DNA of 35,685 nt from Thermoproteota archaeon (lineage in GTDB: Archaea; Thermoproteota; Methanomethylicia; Methanomethylicales; Methanomethylicaceae). The translations under genes and the position numbers were made by a program. Of this stretch, positions 8,615 to 16,470 are shown one piece after another; the stretch's first letter is position 1, and each line of letters starts with the position of its first letter. Below the pieces are notes generated by a model that made no database searches, was not told where the DNA came from, and was given only the letters and a program-made list of their open reading frames with translations. The stretch covers positions 1 to 35,685 of the forward strand of contig JARXPE010000012.1 in NCBI GenBank assembly GCA_029887795.1. The letters run 5' to 3'.

Positions 8615-10027
8615 TTACAAGGGGTTTATCCTATTTTTGTTTTTGTCAAAGAACTCGGGCATATGCTTCTTTACTAACAGCAGCATCTCTTTATCGGAAA
8701 TTGTCAAGGACTCGCCCTCCTCGAATCGCTTCAGTACATCTTGGTAGATCTTTAGAACGCCCGGATGATCTTTGTCGACTTTTTCGCTATTCTTCAAGTT
8801 GAAGTAATAATTTATCCAAAAGGCCACACCTGCATTTCCTGAATAAGGTGTAATAGAGACTCCAGGCGGCACTCCAAGCAACTTCTCTGTATCAAATGGA
8901 AGGTACATTTCGATGTTCTTCAGAGCTCCATCAGCATGGATGCCCGCCCTCGTTATGTTGAAGTTCTTGCCGACTATGGGATAATAGGATGGGATATGAT
9001 AGCCTATCACTCGCCTGTAATACCTTGCAACCTCTGTTATGGCAAGCGTGTCCATATCATCAAGTGTGCCCTTGAGTGCAGCGTACATGAAGACCATAGC
9101 CTCCAAAGGGACATTCCCAGCCCTTTCGCCTATTCCGAAGAGTGTAGTGTTGTTGAGCGAAGCGCCGTATAGCCAAGCAGCCGTGGCATTGGCTATGCCC
9201 ATGTGAAAGTCGTTGTGACCATGGAATTCAAGCCACTCAGAAGGGACTCCAGCTATGTGGCGGAGGATCCAGACTATCTTTGGGATGCTCCTTGGAATGG
9301 CAGCCTGTGGCCATGGTACACCAAGACCAAGAGTGTCGGGAATTCTGACCTTCACAGGGAGGCCGTATTTGTCCGAGAGGCGCATCAGTTTCTTTACGAA
9401 AGGAACGACTACCCCCAAAATATCGGATCGTGTGCAGTCCTCGATATGAGCCCTCATTACGATGCCAGACTTGAGACCCTCTTCGATTACTTCCAGATAC
9501 TTGGATACTACCTGAGAGCGGCTCAGACCCTTGAATTTGTAGAAGATGTGGTAATCCGAAATTGATGACAACATCCCAACTTCTTCGAGTTTGGCTTCTT
9601 TCGCAAGTTTTAGATCTTCTTTGCTGGCTCTGATCCAACCGCTTATAATAGGATATTTAAAACCTAGGGCTCTTGCATTTGAAACAGCTTCTCTGTCACG
9701 CTTTGTATAGAGGAAGCACTCGGTCATAAGAATCTTGCCCTTAGGACCACCTATCCTGTGAAGGAATTTGTAGAGTTCGAGTATTTGATCCACAGTGTAT
9801 GGATCCCTAGATTGTTGTCCATCTCTGAATGTGGTGTCGGTTATCCACAGTTGGTCGGGGATCTCTTGCGGCACAATCACGCCGTCCCACTGGATCTTTG
9901 GCGGGGATTCGAAAGGAAATAGCTCTTTGTAAAGTTTTGGCTCAGGCGTATCCAGAACTTCATAATCTGGATAATCTAATGAGTCGCTCCTTATGGCTCT
10001 TATCAATTTTTCGGGAGAGCTAGACAA
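8615..10027 (-). CDS. Re-citrate synthase-like enzyme (DRE-TIM metallolyase, LeuA/homocitrate synthase superfamily)
   Basis: The protein of about 470 aa belongs to the acetyl-CoA Claisen-condensing branch of the DRE-TIM family. It has the metal/catalytic motif DTTFRDGQQ, the metal-binding HGHND, the G-I-G-E-R-x-G-N motif, and ITRAGIHADG in the linker to the C-terminal region. Subfamily traits point to (Re)-citrate synthase, which makes citrate from oxaloacetate and acetyl-CoA: PYTVDQILELYKFLHRIGGP, SDYHIFYKFK, HIAGVPSEWLEFHGHND and a C-terminal TPYSGNAGVAFWIN segment. Isopropylmalate, homocitrate or citramalate synthase remain possible. I start at TTG 10027, not ATG 10069, because GGAGG lies 7 nt upstream and a TATA-like element at 10075-10084 would put the transcript start downstream of the ATG. 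Confidence 0.72.
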   Translation of the reverse strand: MSSSPEKLIRAIRSDSLDYPDYEVLDTPEPKLYKELFPFESPPKIQWDGVIVPQEIPDQLWITDTTFRDGQQSRDPYTVDQILELYKFLHRIGGPKGKILMTECFLYTKRDREAVSNARALGFKYPIISGWIRASKEDLKLAKEAKLEEVGMLSSISDYHIFYKFKGLSRSQVVSKYLEVIEEGLKSGIVMRAHIEDCTRSDILGVVVPFVKKLMRLSDKYGLPVKVRIPDTLGLGVPWPQAAIPRSIPKIVWILRHIAGVPSEWLEFHGHNDFHMGIANATAAWLYGASLNNTTLFGIGERAGNVPLEAMVFMYAALKGTLDDMDTLAITEVARYYRRVIGYHIPSYYPIVGKNFNITRAGIHADGALKNIEMYLPFDTEKLLGVPPGVSITPYSGNAGVAFWINYYFNLKNSEKVDKDHPGVLKIYQDVLKRFEEGESLTISDKEMLLLVKKHMPEFFDKNKNRINPL

Positions 10028-10074
10028 TTCAGGTCCTCCAAAATTAACAAAGAAAAATAGTGGAAGCATAAAGC

Positions 10075-10084
10075 TTTTAAATTT
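10075..10084 (-). promoter_or_regulatory. TATA-like box for the Re-citrate synthase-like gene
   Basis: An AAATTTAAAA element on the minus strand sits about 50 nt before the TTG at 10027. A transcript start about 25 nt downstream of it would leave a leader of roughly 20-30 nt carrying GGAGG. This supports the TTG start over the upstream ATG. Confidence 0.45.
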
Positions 10085-10262
10085 ATCGGATAAAAAATTG
10101 AAAAAATATTCTTAGAAGTCATGAACAAAATGAAATTATTTCAATTTTGCTCAACTTTTATGGGCGAACATTTTTTCAGTGTGTTATTAAGATTAGGTTA
10201 TTTGACATGTAACAAGAATTACTATACTTGTTTAGTTGTTTGTCTTTACTTTGTTAAGTGGG

Positions 10263-10293
10263 CGCAGGGTTTGACCCTGCGGGGCGTGTGCCC
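10263..10293 (-). other. GC-rich tandem hairpins downstream of rnp2
   Basis: Two adjacent perfect hairpins stand out from AT-rich surroundings. The first is a 7-bp stem (CGCAGGG/CCCTGCG) with a 5-nt loop, and the second a 4-bp stem (GGGC/GCCC) with a GTGT loop. They begin about 11 nt after the rnp2 stop on the transcript side, so a processing or termination/stability element at the 3' end of the rpl15e-rnp2 message is the simplest reading. No oligo-U run follows directly. The rest of the 277-nt gap before the next gene is AT-rich with nothing recognisable. Confidence 0.45.
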
Positions 10294-10304
10294 TCAGTCA
10301 GCCA

Positions 10305-10652
10305 TCATTCAACATCTTTCCCTTCTGATTTGACTGGGACGGCTTCTTCATCCCCATATGAAGAGAATGCATCAAGCGCTTTTATTTTTTCCTTTATCTT
10401 CCTGATAGTTCCCGAGGTCACTATTGACTCTATGTGAAATGTGTCAGAGATAATTATCAGCCGAGGACCGCTATCTCTCCTGATGGACTCCCACGAAAGG
10501 TGGTCGATCCTTAAAACAAAGAAGGGAGGTTTTCTTAATACAATTTTAGCATAACTTAGGTTTAGTCTTTCCTTAAGATATGATAGTAGCCCAGGCTCTT
10601 GAATTGTGCCAGAGTATTTGAAGAGGATATAGCGGCGGCGCAAGGATCTCAT
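10305..10652 (-). CDS. rnp2: RNase P protein component 2 (Pop5), divergent
   Basis: This 115-aa protein is most likely Pop5, a protein subunit of archaeal RNase P that trims tRNA 5' leaders. It begins RSLRRRYILFKYSG, the family's opening strand, and ends with VTSGTIRKIKEKI, matching the conserved 'SGTI' element of Pop5/Rpp14. The middle is divergent and the C-terminal tail is acidic. The ATG has GGTGG 4 nt upstream. Position supports the call: rpl15e, a COG1325 gene, Pop5 and psmA are neighbours in many archaea. The partner gene for Rpp30, often adjacent, is absent here. Confidence 0.75.
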   Translation of the reverse strand: MRSLRRRYILFKYSGTIQEPGLLSYLKERLNLSYAKIVLRKPPFFVLRIDHLSWESIRRDSGPRLIIISDTFHIESIVTSGTIRKIKEKIKALDAFSSYGDEEAVPVKSEGKDVE

Positions 10653-10744
10653 GAGACCACCAATAGGGGATAGTGCTTTGAATAATAAAAAGATGTCAGC
10701 AAATCAGATAAAATTACTCTATTTGGTAACGGAAACCCCCAAAT

Positions 10745-11176
10745 TCAATACCCTTGTTTGGAGAGGATTTCAGATATGGAAGGGAGGTTACCCCTGACGA
10801 GGTTAACTCGCAATTTGATAACATCATCAGAGAGGGAGAGGTGCAGGGTGCCAAGATATGCAGACTGCTTATCTATTCTTAGAAAGAGGGCAGATCTGCC
10901 GTCGTAGTATAGATTTAGCTGGTTACGGATCTGCGATACTTCCGCATCCGACAAGGAGCGGATTATGTAGGCGAATACAGCCTTTGCAGATTTAGGATCA
11001 TTAATCTCAAAATTTAGGAGGGTTATGGGGTTCCCATGATGTCCCTTTGCAGTAGACTGGTTTACAGTTATTGATGTTCTAAGATCCTTAGGAATGAGAT
11101 TAAGCATAGCCGTCTTGACTTTCTCCAAGTCTTCTGTGGCATGTGCTATGGTGCTGAAAGATAAAGAAGAGATCAT
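10745..11176 (-). CDS. COG1325-type predicted exosome-associated RNA-binding protein
   Basis: The 143-aa protein fits the archaeal RNA-binding family (PF01877/COG1325) predicted to accompany the exosome. Its markers are an opening strand-helix (SLSFSTIAHATEDLEKVKTAM), the segment TAKGHHGNPITLLNFEI, and the later FLRIDKQSAYLGTLHL. The HHGNP motif is typical of the group. Its function is inferred from genomic linkage and an RNA-binding fold, not from known chemistry. I use the ATG at 11176; the longest frame starts at TTG 11185. It follows rpl15e by about 30 nt and is probably co-transcribed with it and rnp2. Confidence 0.82.
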   Translation of the reverse strand: MISSLSFSTIAHATEDLEKVKTAMLNLIPKDLRTSITVNQSTAKGHHGNPITLLNFEINDPKSAKAVFAYIIRSLSDAEVSQIRNQLNLYYDGRSALFLRIDKQSAYLGTLHLSLSDDVIKLRVNLVRGNLPSISEILSKQGY

Positions 11177-11208
11177 AATCCCCAATGAACATTGACTTTA
11201 TAATAAAT

Positions 11209-11775
11209 TTAAGGAGATCGGCTCGGCCTTACCTTCTCTGCTCCTTTTCCTTTGACATAGAGACCGCGGCTCTTCCTTCCTGCAGGGGTCAGACCTTTGA
11301 AAACCCTACCCCTCTGTGAGGGGTTTGCTATCCAAGAAAGATCCTTATCCGACAATACTGCGGGGTGCGATGGGTCCACCAATATAACCTCGTACCAGCT
11401 GTATCTTCCATCTGAGGCTACCCAGTAGCTGCCCAGCACGTTCATGTTTGGGAACTTTCTTGCTACTCTCTCCTCCGCGATCCATCTTATACTCTTCCTC
11501 GATGATAGACCGTAAACACCCATACGTTTGGGACGCCTGCCACTCCTTGGCCTTCTTACATTTGAAGGACCCCTTATTATGCGGACTCTGGCAACCACTA
11601 CGCCTTGCTTTGCCTTATAGCCCAAAGCCCTTGCCCTGTTTAAGCGTGTGGGATGATCGACTTTGACAATAGCAGGGCCCCTTCGCCACTTGATGAGCCT
11701 ACTGAGACGTAGAGCCCCTACTATCCCCTCGCTTGGCTTCTGCCACATCTCTGCAAGATATTTATAAGCCGACAT
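11209..11775 (-). CDS. rpl15e: Large ribosomal subunit protein eL15
   Basis: This 188-aa basic protein of the large subunit has family segments throughout: [14 protein letters not shown] at the N-terminus, [19 protein letters not shown], the loop [36 protein letters not shown], and a C-terminal basic tail. The ATG at 11775 has GGTG 5 nt upstream. It starts the group rpl15e-COG1325-rnp2 that usually runs on into psmA in archaea. Confidence 0.98.
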   Translation of the reverse strand: MSAYKYLAEMWQKPSEGIVGALRLSRLIKWRRGPAIVKVDHPTRLNRARALGYKAKQGVVVARVRIIRGPSNVRRPRSGRRPKRMGVYGLSSRKSIRWIAEERVARKFPNMNVLGSYWVASDGRYSWYEVILVDPSHPAVLSDKDLSWIANPSQRGRVFKGLTPAGRKSRGLYVKGKGAEKVRPSRSP

Positions 11776-11793
11776 CAGTGCACCAGCCGTAGA

Positions 11794-12720
11794 CTAAAGC
11801 GGCTTAAACGCGTTTATAATGTTTTCGGCGACTGCGATAGCGCCAGAGACCTGTGCCTCGTGAGTTTGCGCACCGATATGTGGGGTGGCTATGACATTTG
11901 GCAGAGAAATCAACTCTTTCTCCCAAGTTTCTTTGGGAGGTTCATTCTCATAAACATCGAGGGCAGCGCCCGCGAGGTGTCCACTCTTCAAAGCATCAAG
12001 AAGGTCTCTTGTGTTCACAACCTCCCCTCTGGAGGTGTTGATGAGATATGAGCCTTTGCGCATCAATGATAATGTTCTGGCGTTTATCAAGTGTTTGGTC
12101 TCGGGGGTTAGTGTCACGTGTAGTGTCACGATATCTGATTGTGATAAGAGATCTTCAAGGGAAGAAGCGCGTGATGCTCCGAGTCTCATGAGGGCATTAT
12201 CTTCGACAAAAATGTCATAGACCAAAATTTTCATACCAAACGCACGAACCCTCTCCGCTACCGCCTTACCTATTCTACCAAAACCGACTACCCCTAGCGT
12301 CTTGCCATACAGTTCATTTCCGTAGAAGTTCTTCTTTGCCCATAGTCCTTTTTTCATGGAATCTATCGCGAGGTACGTGCCGCGGATAAGGTTCAACATT
12401 AGAGATATCGTCAATTCTGCAACTGCGACTGTGGACATTTGGGGAGTATTAATCACCTTTATGCCCCTGCTCTCGGCGGCTTTGACATCTATGGTATCTA
12501 GACCGACACCCACACGGGCTATCATTTTAAGTTTATTTCCAAGATCAATAATTTCTTTGGTGACCTTTGTCCTGCTCCTTACGATAAGAATTTCATAATC
12601 AGCTATAACCTTTTTAAGGTCATCTGGTGAGATCCCATACCACTCTTTTACATCAAAGCCAGCAGCCCTCAACCTTGAAGGGCATTCCTGATCGACTTCA
12701 TCGGCAATGAGTACTTTCAT
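11794..12720 (-). CDS. serA: D-3-phosphoglycerate dehydrogenase-like D-2-hydroxyacid dehydrogenase
   Basis: The 308-aa NAD-dependent enzyme would oxidise 3-phosphoglycerate to phosphohydroxypyruvate, the first step of serine synthesis. It shows the Rossmann motif (GVVGFGRIGKAVAERV), the substrate/NAD region ARVGVGLDTIDVKAAESRG, the catalytic Arg in NTSRGEVV, and the catalytic His in TPHIGAQT. The C-terminal ACT/ASB regulatory domains of long SerA enzymes are absent, as in short archaeal forms. Glyoxylate/hydroxypyruvate reductase or another 2-hydroxyacid specificity is possible. The ATG at 12720 is preferred because GGTGA lies 5-6 nt upstream. It follows the Fe-S domain gene closely and is likely co-transcribed with it. 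Confidence 0.85.
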   Translation of the reverse strand: MKVLIADEVDQECPSRLRAAGFDVKEWYGISPDDLKKVIADYEILIVRSRTKVTKEIIDLGNKLKMIARVGVGLDTIDVKAAESRGIKVINTPQMSTVAVAELTISLMLNLIRGTYLAIDSMKKGLWAKKNFYGNELYGKTLGVVGFGRIGKAVAERVRAFGMKILVYDIFVEDNALMRLGASRASSLEDLLSQSDIVTLHVTLTPETKHLINARTLSLMRKGSYLINTSRGEVVNTRDLLDALKSGHLAGAALDVYENEPPKETWEKELISLPNVIATPHIGAQTHEAQVSGAIAVAENIINAFKPL

Positions 12721-12759
12721 ATATATCACCATTACACGTGAGCAAATGAGTCTGAGAAA

Positions 12760-13101
12760 TTAAACTTTTTTGTCTCCACTAAGTAAAAACAGCTCTATCT
12801 GGTGAATGTTTACAGGTTTTCCTTTTTTGGCGAGCGTACAACTCTTTTCGCAGGGGCGTTCGCTTAGGCATGACCTACCAAGATCGAGTAGTCGAAGGTC
12901 TCCGAGCAGAGACCTAGCTTTCTCTAAGTCCCCTTTGGAGGCGAATGATAGCATTGTTGGAATACTTACGCCATACGGGCACCCACTGACGCAGTTAGGT
13001 TCGTTGCACTGGATGCAACGGCTAGCCTCCCCTATAACGAAATTGGTGGGACTCTCTAGAGTCTGGCACTTGGATGAACGTCTTTCAAAGCGGCGAACCA
13101 T
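12760..13101 (-). CDS. Free-standing GltD/dihydropyrimidine dehydrogenase-type 4Fe-4S domain protein
   Basis: The 113-aa protein is a complete Fer4_20-type domain (the N-terminal Fe-S domain of glutamate synthase small subunit, NfnB and dihydropyrimidine dehydrogenase) with no flavin domain attached. Eight cysteines fit two 4Fe-4S clusters: CIQCNEPNCVSGCP in the first half and CLSERPCEKSC in the second, followed by the family's PVNIHQIELFL ending. In full-length relatives this domain passes electrons between clusters and FAD. Here it must work with a separate subunit, not visible in the window. The ATG at 13101 is about 17 nt after a plausible transcript start set by a TATA box at 13142-13149. 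Confidence 0.82.
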   Translation of the reverse strand: MVRRFERRSSKCQTLESPTNFVIGEASRCIQCNEPNCVSGCPYGVSIPTMLSFASKGDLEKARSLLGDLRLLDLGRSCLSERPCEKSCTLAKKGKPVNIHQIELFLLSGDKKV

Positions 13102-13141
13102 ATGGTGACCCCATGGAGATCTTAGGACTTACGAAAATTGG

Positions 13142-13149
13142 TATAAAAG
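13142..13149 (-). promoter_or_regulatory. TATA box for the Fe-S domain gene and serA
   Basis: On the minus strand the element reads CTTTTATA, about 41 nt before the ATG at 13101. The same bases read TATAAAAG on the plus strand and could also drive transcription rightward (see the small-RNA finding). Confidence 0.45.
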
Positions 13150-13239
13150 CTTGGCGCTTGGAGAGAGGATCGATAGGACAGAGCAGATGGATTTAAAGAT
13201 CAAGTCTGCTAAACAAAATTGATTTTTTAGGAGCCCTCT

Positions 13240-13248
13240 TTTATATGG
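13240..13248 (+). promoter_or_regulatory. TATA box of the YchF-like GTPase gene
   Basis: TTTATATGG lies 31-40 nt upstream of the ATG at 13280. A start about 25 nt downstream would give a short leader containing GGTG 5 nt before the ATG. Confidence 0.5.
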
Positions 13249-13279
13249 GAATTTAGTAAGTTTCACCTATGGTGCACAG

Positions 13280-14491
13280 ATGATGATCGCAGGAGTTGTG
13301 GGCAAGACTAATGTTGGAAAGTCTACTTTCTTTTCGGCGGCTACACTTGCCCCTGCAAAGATAAGCAACGTGCCGTTTACCACGATCGAGCCAAACAGGG
13401 GCGTGGCTAGTGTCAGGGTTCGCTGTGTCTGTAAGGAACTCGGGGTGATTGACAATCCCAGGAACTCGAGTTGCATTAATGGCATCAGATGGGTTCCCGT
13501 TGAACTTGTGGATGTTGCCGGACTCGTTCCGGATGCACATAAAGGCAGAGGCCTTGGAAATAAGTTCCTTGATGATCTGCGCCAGGCGGATGGGTTCATA
13601 CACGTGGTTGACGCCGCCGGTTCAACGGATGCAAATGGGAATCCATGCGAGCCTGGAGCGAGGGACCCGGTTGAGGATGTTAGATTTTTGGAACATGAGA
13701 TAAAGATGTGGATGTTTCAGATTCTCAAAAAAGATTGGGACAAGATAGTGAAGGGTGTTTTGCAGCTCAAAGAGGACTTAGTGACTTTGTTGAGTAGTAG
13801 GTTGGCGGGGCTAATGATAGGTAAGAAACATATAGTTACAGTGTTGAAGTCGGAGGGAAGCTTTAGTAAGAGGGTAGACCAATGGTCTGACGATGACATA
13901 ATGATGTTTGTTGAGCGTATAAGAAGGGTCTCTAAACCTATGGTAATCGCGGCTAACAAGGTGGATATGCCGACGGCTGAGGCAAATGTTGAAAGGTTGA
14001 GGACAGAGTTTAGAGACTACACCATAATCCCATGTTCAGCGGAGGCAGAGTTGGCACTAAGATTGGCAGCAAAAAAAGGTCTGATAAGATATATGCCCGG
14101 AGACAGAGGATTCGAAATAATAAAGAAAGAAGAGTTAACGGAGAGACAAAAGACAGGTTTGACCAAGATACGAGATCTGATTGAGAAGTGGGGGAGCACA
14201 GGGGTGCAAGAAGCTATAGAGTCAATTTACATGCGGGAGCTCAAGATGATACCGGTATTTCCCGTCGAGGATGCCAGTAAGTTTACAGACCATAAAGGAA
14301 ATGTTCTTCCCGATGTTATACTTGTGCCGGAAGGAACTACTGCAAAAGATCTGGCCTTTAAGATTCACACAGATCTGGGGGCGGGTTTTTTGTTTGCAAT
14401 AAATGCGAAGAGTGGGCAGAAGATTGGTGAGGGGTATGTGTTAAAGGAAGGGGATGTGATAAAGATAGTGTCGGCGAAGGGGTTGAAGTGA
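13280..14491 (+). CDS. ychF: Archaeal YchF/Obg-like GTPase with TGS domain
   Basis: The 403-aa P-loop GTPase of the OBG/HflX superclass probably associates with ribosomes. It has a G1 loop near the N-terminus (GVVGKTNVGKST), a switch I segment (PFTTIEPNRG), G3 (DVAGLVPDAHKGRGLGNKFLDD), and G4 as NKVD, where bacterial YchF has NxxE, so GTP rather than ATP preference is likely. The C-terminal TGS domain is about residues 325-403 (PVFPVEDASKFTDH through GEGYVLKEGDVIKIVSAKG). The first ATG has GGTG 5 nt upstream. It is one of only three plus-strand genes here and is monocistronic, facing DUF2095 tail to tail. The 111-nt convergent gap after it holds nothing recognisable. Confidence 0.94.
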   Translation: MMIAGVVGKTNVGKSTFFSAATLAPAKISNVPFTTIEPNRGVASVRVRCVCKELGVIDNPRNSSCINGIRWVPVELVDVAGLVPDAHKGRGLGNKFLDDLRQADGFIHVVDAAGSTDANGNPCEPGARDPVEDVRFLEHEIKMWMFQILKKDWDKIVKGVLQLKEDLVTLLSSRLAGLMIGKKHIVTVLKSEGSFSKRVDQWSDDDIMMFVERIRRVSKPMVIAANKVDMPTAEANVERLRTEFRDYTIIPCSAEAELALRLAAKKGLIRYMPGDRGFEIIKKEELTERQKTGLTKIRDLIEKWGSTGVQEAIESIYMRELKMIPVFPVEDASKFTDHKGNVLPDVILVPEGTTAKDLAFKIHTDLGAGFLFAINAKSGQKIGEGYVLKEGDVIKIVSAKGLK

Positions 14492-14602
14492 TAAGTTCAC
14501 AGTGAAGTGAGTCAGAAATAAAAATAAGGACTGTAAAGGATGGTAATGATACCTTAGAAACGAGCTGTATGAGAATTTCTGCGTTAAACTATGCCATGAA
14601 CT

Positions 14603-14920
14603 CTATTTTTTCCCAAAAGCCCTAAAGTAATATCCTGGAGTCCGTTTTTTGCCGAATGATCTGACCCCTTTTTCGTTAATCTGCTTACGTAAGGAGTCGG
14701 CATACGCTGAAGTGATCTCTTTTCGCTTTTCAAGATAATCTATTATCTCTATCGCCTCCTCGTCCTTCTCGCATCGCATTATAAAGTCTATAACGTTCGG
14801 CGTGTATCCTCTGCTTCTGTCTATTTTAAAACTGAAGTTGTCTTCTGAAGGGGCATCTTCAATCTCCTTCACAATGTTTGGAAAGTCCCTCTTGAGCTCC
14901 TCTTTTGAAAAGCCCTTCAT
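14603..14920 (-). CDS. DUF2095 family protein
   Basis: The 105-aa protein is an archaeal family of unknown function, recognised from MKGFSKEELKRDFPNIVKEI at the start and the basic, aromatic C-terminus (GKKRTPGYYFRAFGKK). The middle is helical and charged (EKDEEAIEIIDYLEKRKEI). I take the ATG at 14920 because it forms a 4-nt ATGA overlap with the stop of the upstream radical SAM gene; the longest frame begins 75 nt earlier inside that gene. The tight coupling suggests it serves the radical SAM enzyme, for example as a partner or substrate-binding subunit, but that is inference. Confidence 0.85.
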   Translation of the reverse strand: MKGFSKEELKRDFPNIVKEIEDAPSEDNFSFKIDRSRGYTPNVIDFIMRCEKDEEAIEIIDYLEKRKEITSAYADSLRKQINEKGVRSFGKKRTPGYYFRAFGKK

Positions 14921-16467
14921 CGAATTTCGCCTGTTGCCTTTAGGAATTCGTTTCTCAGTATAGAGATTGGGACCGCACCTTTTATCTCTTCCCATGGCAA
15001 TGGATCGTCCAGCTTTAGTGGTTTGTAGAGGGTTTCAGGGCGCTCACCATATCTTTTCAAGACCCGCCTCCAAGCCCCCAAGTCACCCATACCCCCCTCC
15101 TCAAGGTCTCTCTGCAAATACAACAGAACTTCGGATGCTTCGGGACCACCCGTTGAGAGATAGGCTTGTATCGCACCCCAGCGATAGTCCAAGGTCTCAA
15201 CCCTCCTAATGCCAAGCTTATGGGCTATAGCACGAAATATGGAGACTCTGCGATCGTAATCCTCCTTTTTAATCATAGGTAGCCATTGAAAAGGTGTATT
15301 GCTCTTAGGGATCAAAGGATTTATTGAAATGTGTATGGAGGAAGGACTGAAACCTGATGATATGACCTTAGAGAGAAAAGGTTCAAGGTCGTTCAAATCG
15401 TTATCAGACTCGCCAGGAATGCCCAACATGAAATAGAGTTTCAATGATCGAATTCCAGATTTTTTGGCATTCGAGAGCAAGTTGTATAGCTGGTCGTCGT
15501 GAAAATGTTTGTTTATAACTCGCCTCAGTCTTTCTGAAGGGGTTTCTGGTGCTACAGTGATGGAGCGCTGACCGCCTGAGGCTATGAGTCGCATGAGCTC
15601 TTCGTCGGCATCTGAGATCCTTGTTGATGGTGTGGAAAAAGGTAGACCTATCTCTTTCAGGTATGATAGGATATCTTTTAGCTCTGAATGATCAAAAAAG
15701 GCAGAGCTTATGCAGGAGACCTTTATGGTCTGGGAGAGTCGGATTCCATCCTCCAGCACCTTTTTGATTGTGGAGAATGAGCGCTCCCTCCTTGGAGAGT
15801 AGATAAAGCATTCCAGGCAGAATCTGCACCCTTTACTACAGCCCCTACTGACCTCCAACAGAAAAGATGTGGAGAGCCACTCCCCTGAAGTTGGATGCAC
15901 CTGTCTAACTGCATGGTACGCATTGTTTAGGTCCTCGACATAGACCCTTTTTGTGGGATGGCCAGGGCTATATAGACCAGGCGTGAAAGTGGGCGAACTC
16001 TTTACATCTCTGGATAATAAAAGATCCAATAGTTGGGGAAATATGGGCTCGACCTCCCCTACAACGAAAATGTCGACAAAAGGCGAGAGAGGCATCGGGT
16101 TGGAGGACACAGCTGGACCGCCTGCAATTACTACGGGGCGCCGCCTCTCCTCGGATCTTAAAGGAATGTTAGAAGTGGAGAGCATGTCAAGCATTTTGAG
16201 ATAGTCCATTTCGTGCTGAAGAGAAAAGCCAACAACATCGAATGAATGCAAAGGTAGATCAGACTCAAGGCTTTTGGGTTGAACTCCATAACCGGAAAAG
16301 AAGAAACGCTCGCATACAACCTCTTCCTGTTTATTCAAAAGTTCATAGAGGAGGCGTACCCCCAAATTGCTAATTCCCACGGTGTAAATATTCGGGTAAG
16401 CCAACGCAAATCTTAGTTTTACTTTCCTATGATCTTTGAGAATTGCGTTTCTCTCATCTACCCGCAT
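14917..16467 (-). CDS. B12-binding-domain radical SAM protein (COG1031/COG1032 type)
   Basis: The 516-aa protein has an N-terminal cobalamin-binding-like region (LRFALAYPNIYTVGISNLG, VVIAGGPAVSSNPMPLSPFVD, VGEVEPIF) followed by a radical SAM barrel. The cluster motif is CSKGCRFC around residue 200 (CxxxCxxC), with later family segments GGQRSITVAPETPSERLR and KLYFMLGIPGESDNDL. Related enzymes methylate or rearrange unreactive carbons in tRNA bases, lipids or cofactors; I cannot name the substrate. The ATG has GGAG 7 nt upstream and follows the GlmU-like stop by 3 nt, and DUF2095 overlaps its stop. Confidence 0.88.
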   Translation of the reverse strand: MRVDERNAILKDHRKVKLRFALAYPNIYTVGISNLGVRLLYELLNKQEEVVCERFFFSGYGVQPKSLESDLPLHSFDVVGFSLQHEMDYLKMLDMLSTSNIPLRSEERRRPVVIAGGPAVSSNPMPLSPFVDIFVVGEVEPIFPQLLDLLLSRDVKSSPTFTPGLYSPGHPTKRVYVEDLNNAYHAVRQVHPTSGEWLSTSFLLEVSRGCSKGCRFCLECFIYSPRRERSFSTIKKVLEDGIRLSQTIKVSCISSAFFDHSELKDILSYLKEIGLPFSTPSTRISDADEELMRLIASGGQRSITVAPETPSERLRRVINKHFHDDQLYNLLSNAKKSGIRSLKLYFMLGIPGESDNDLNDLEPFLSKVISSGFSPSSIHISINPLIPKSNTPFQWLPMIKKEDYDRRVSIFRAIAHKLGIRRVETLDYRWGAIQAYLSTGGPEASEVLLYLQRDLEEGGMGDLGAWRRVLKRYGERPETLYKPLKLDDPLPWEEIKGAVPISILRNEFLKATGEIR

Positions 16468-16470
16468 GAA

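Noticed and set aside
10028-10069. ATG 10069 as the start of the Re-citrate-synthase-like gene.
   Set aside because: The 14 extra residues are hydrophobic and not family-like, the site lacks a Shine-Dalgarno, and the TATA position would put it outside the transcript.
10263-10281. A tRNA gene suggested by the T-arm-like hairpin.
   Set aside because: No matching acceptor stem, D-arm or anticodon arm within 100 nt on either strand.
13253-13603. Two minus-strand open frames over the start of ychF.
   Set aside because: They are antisense shadows of the conserved P-loop region of ychF; their translations match no family pattern.
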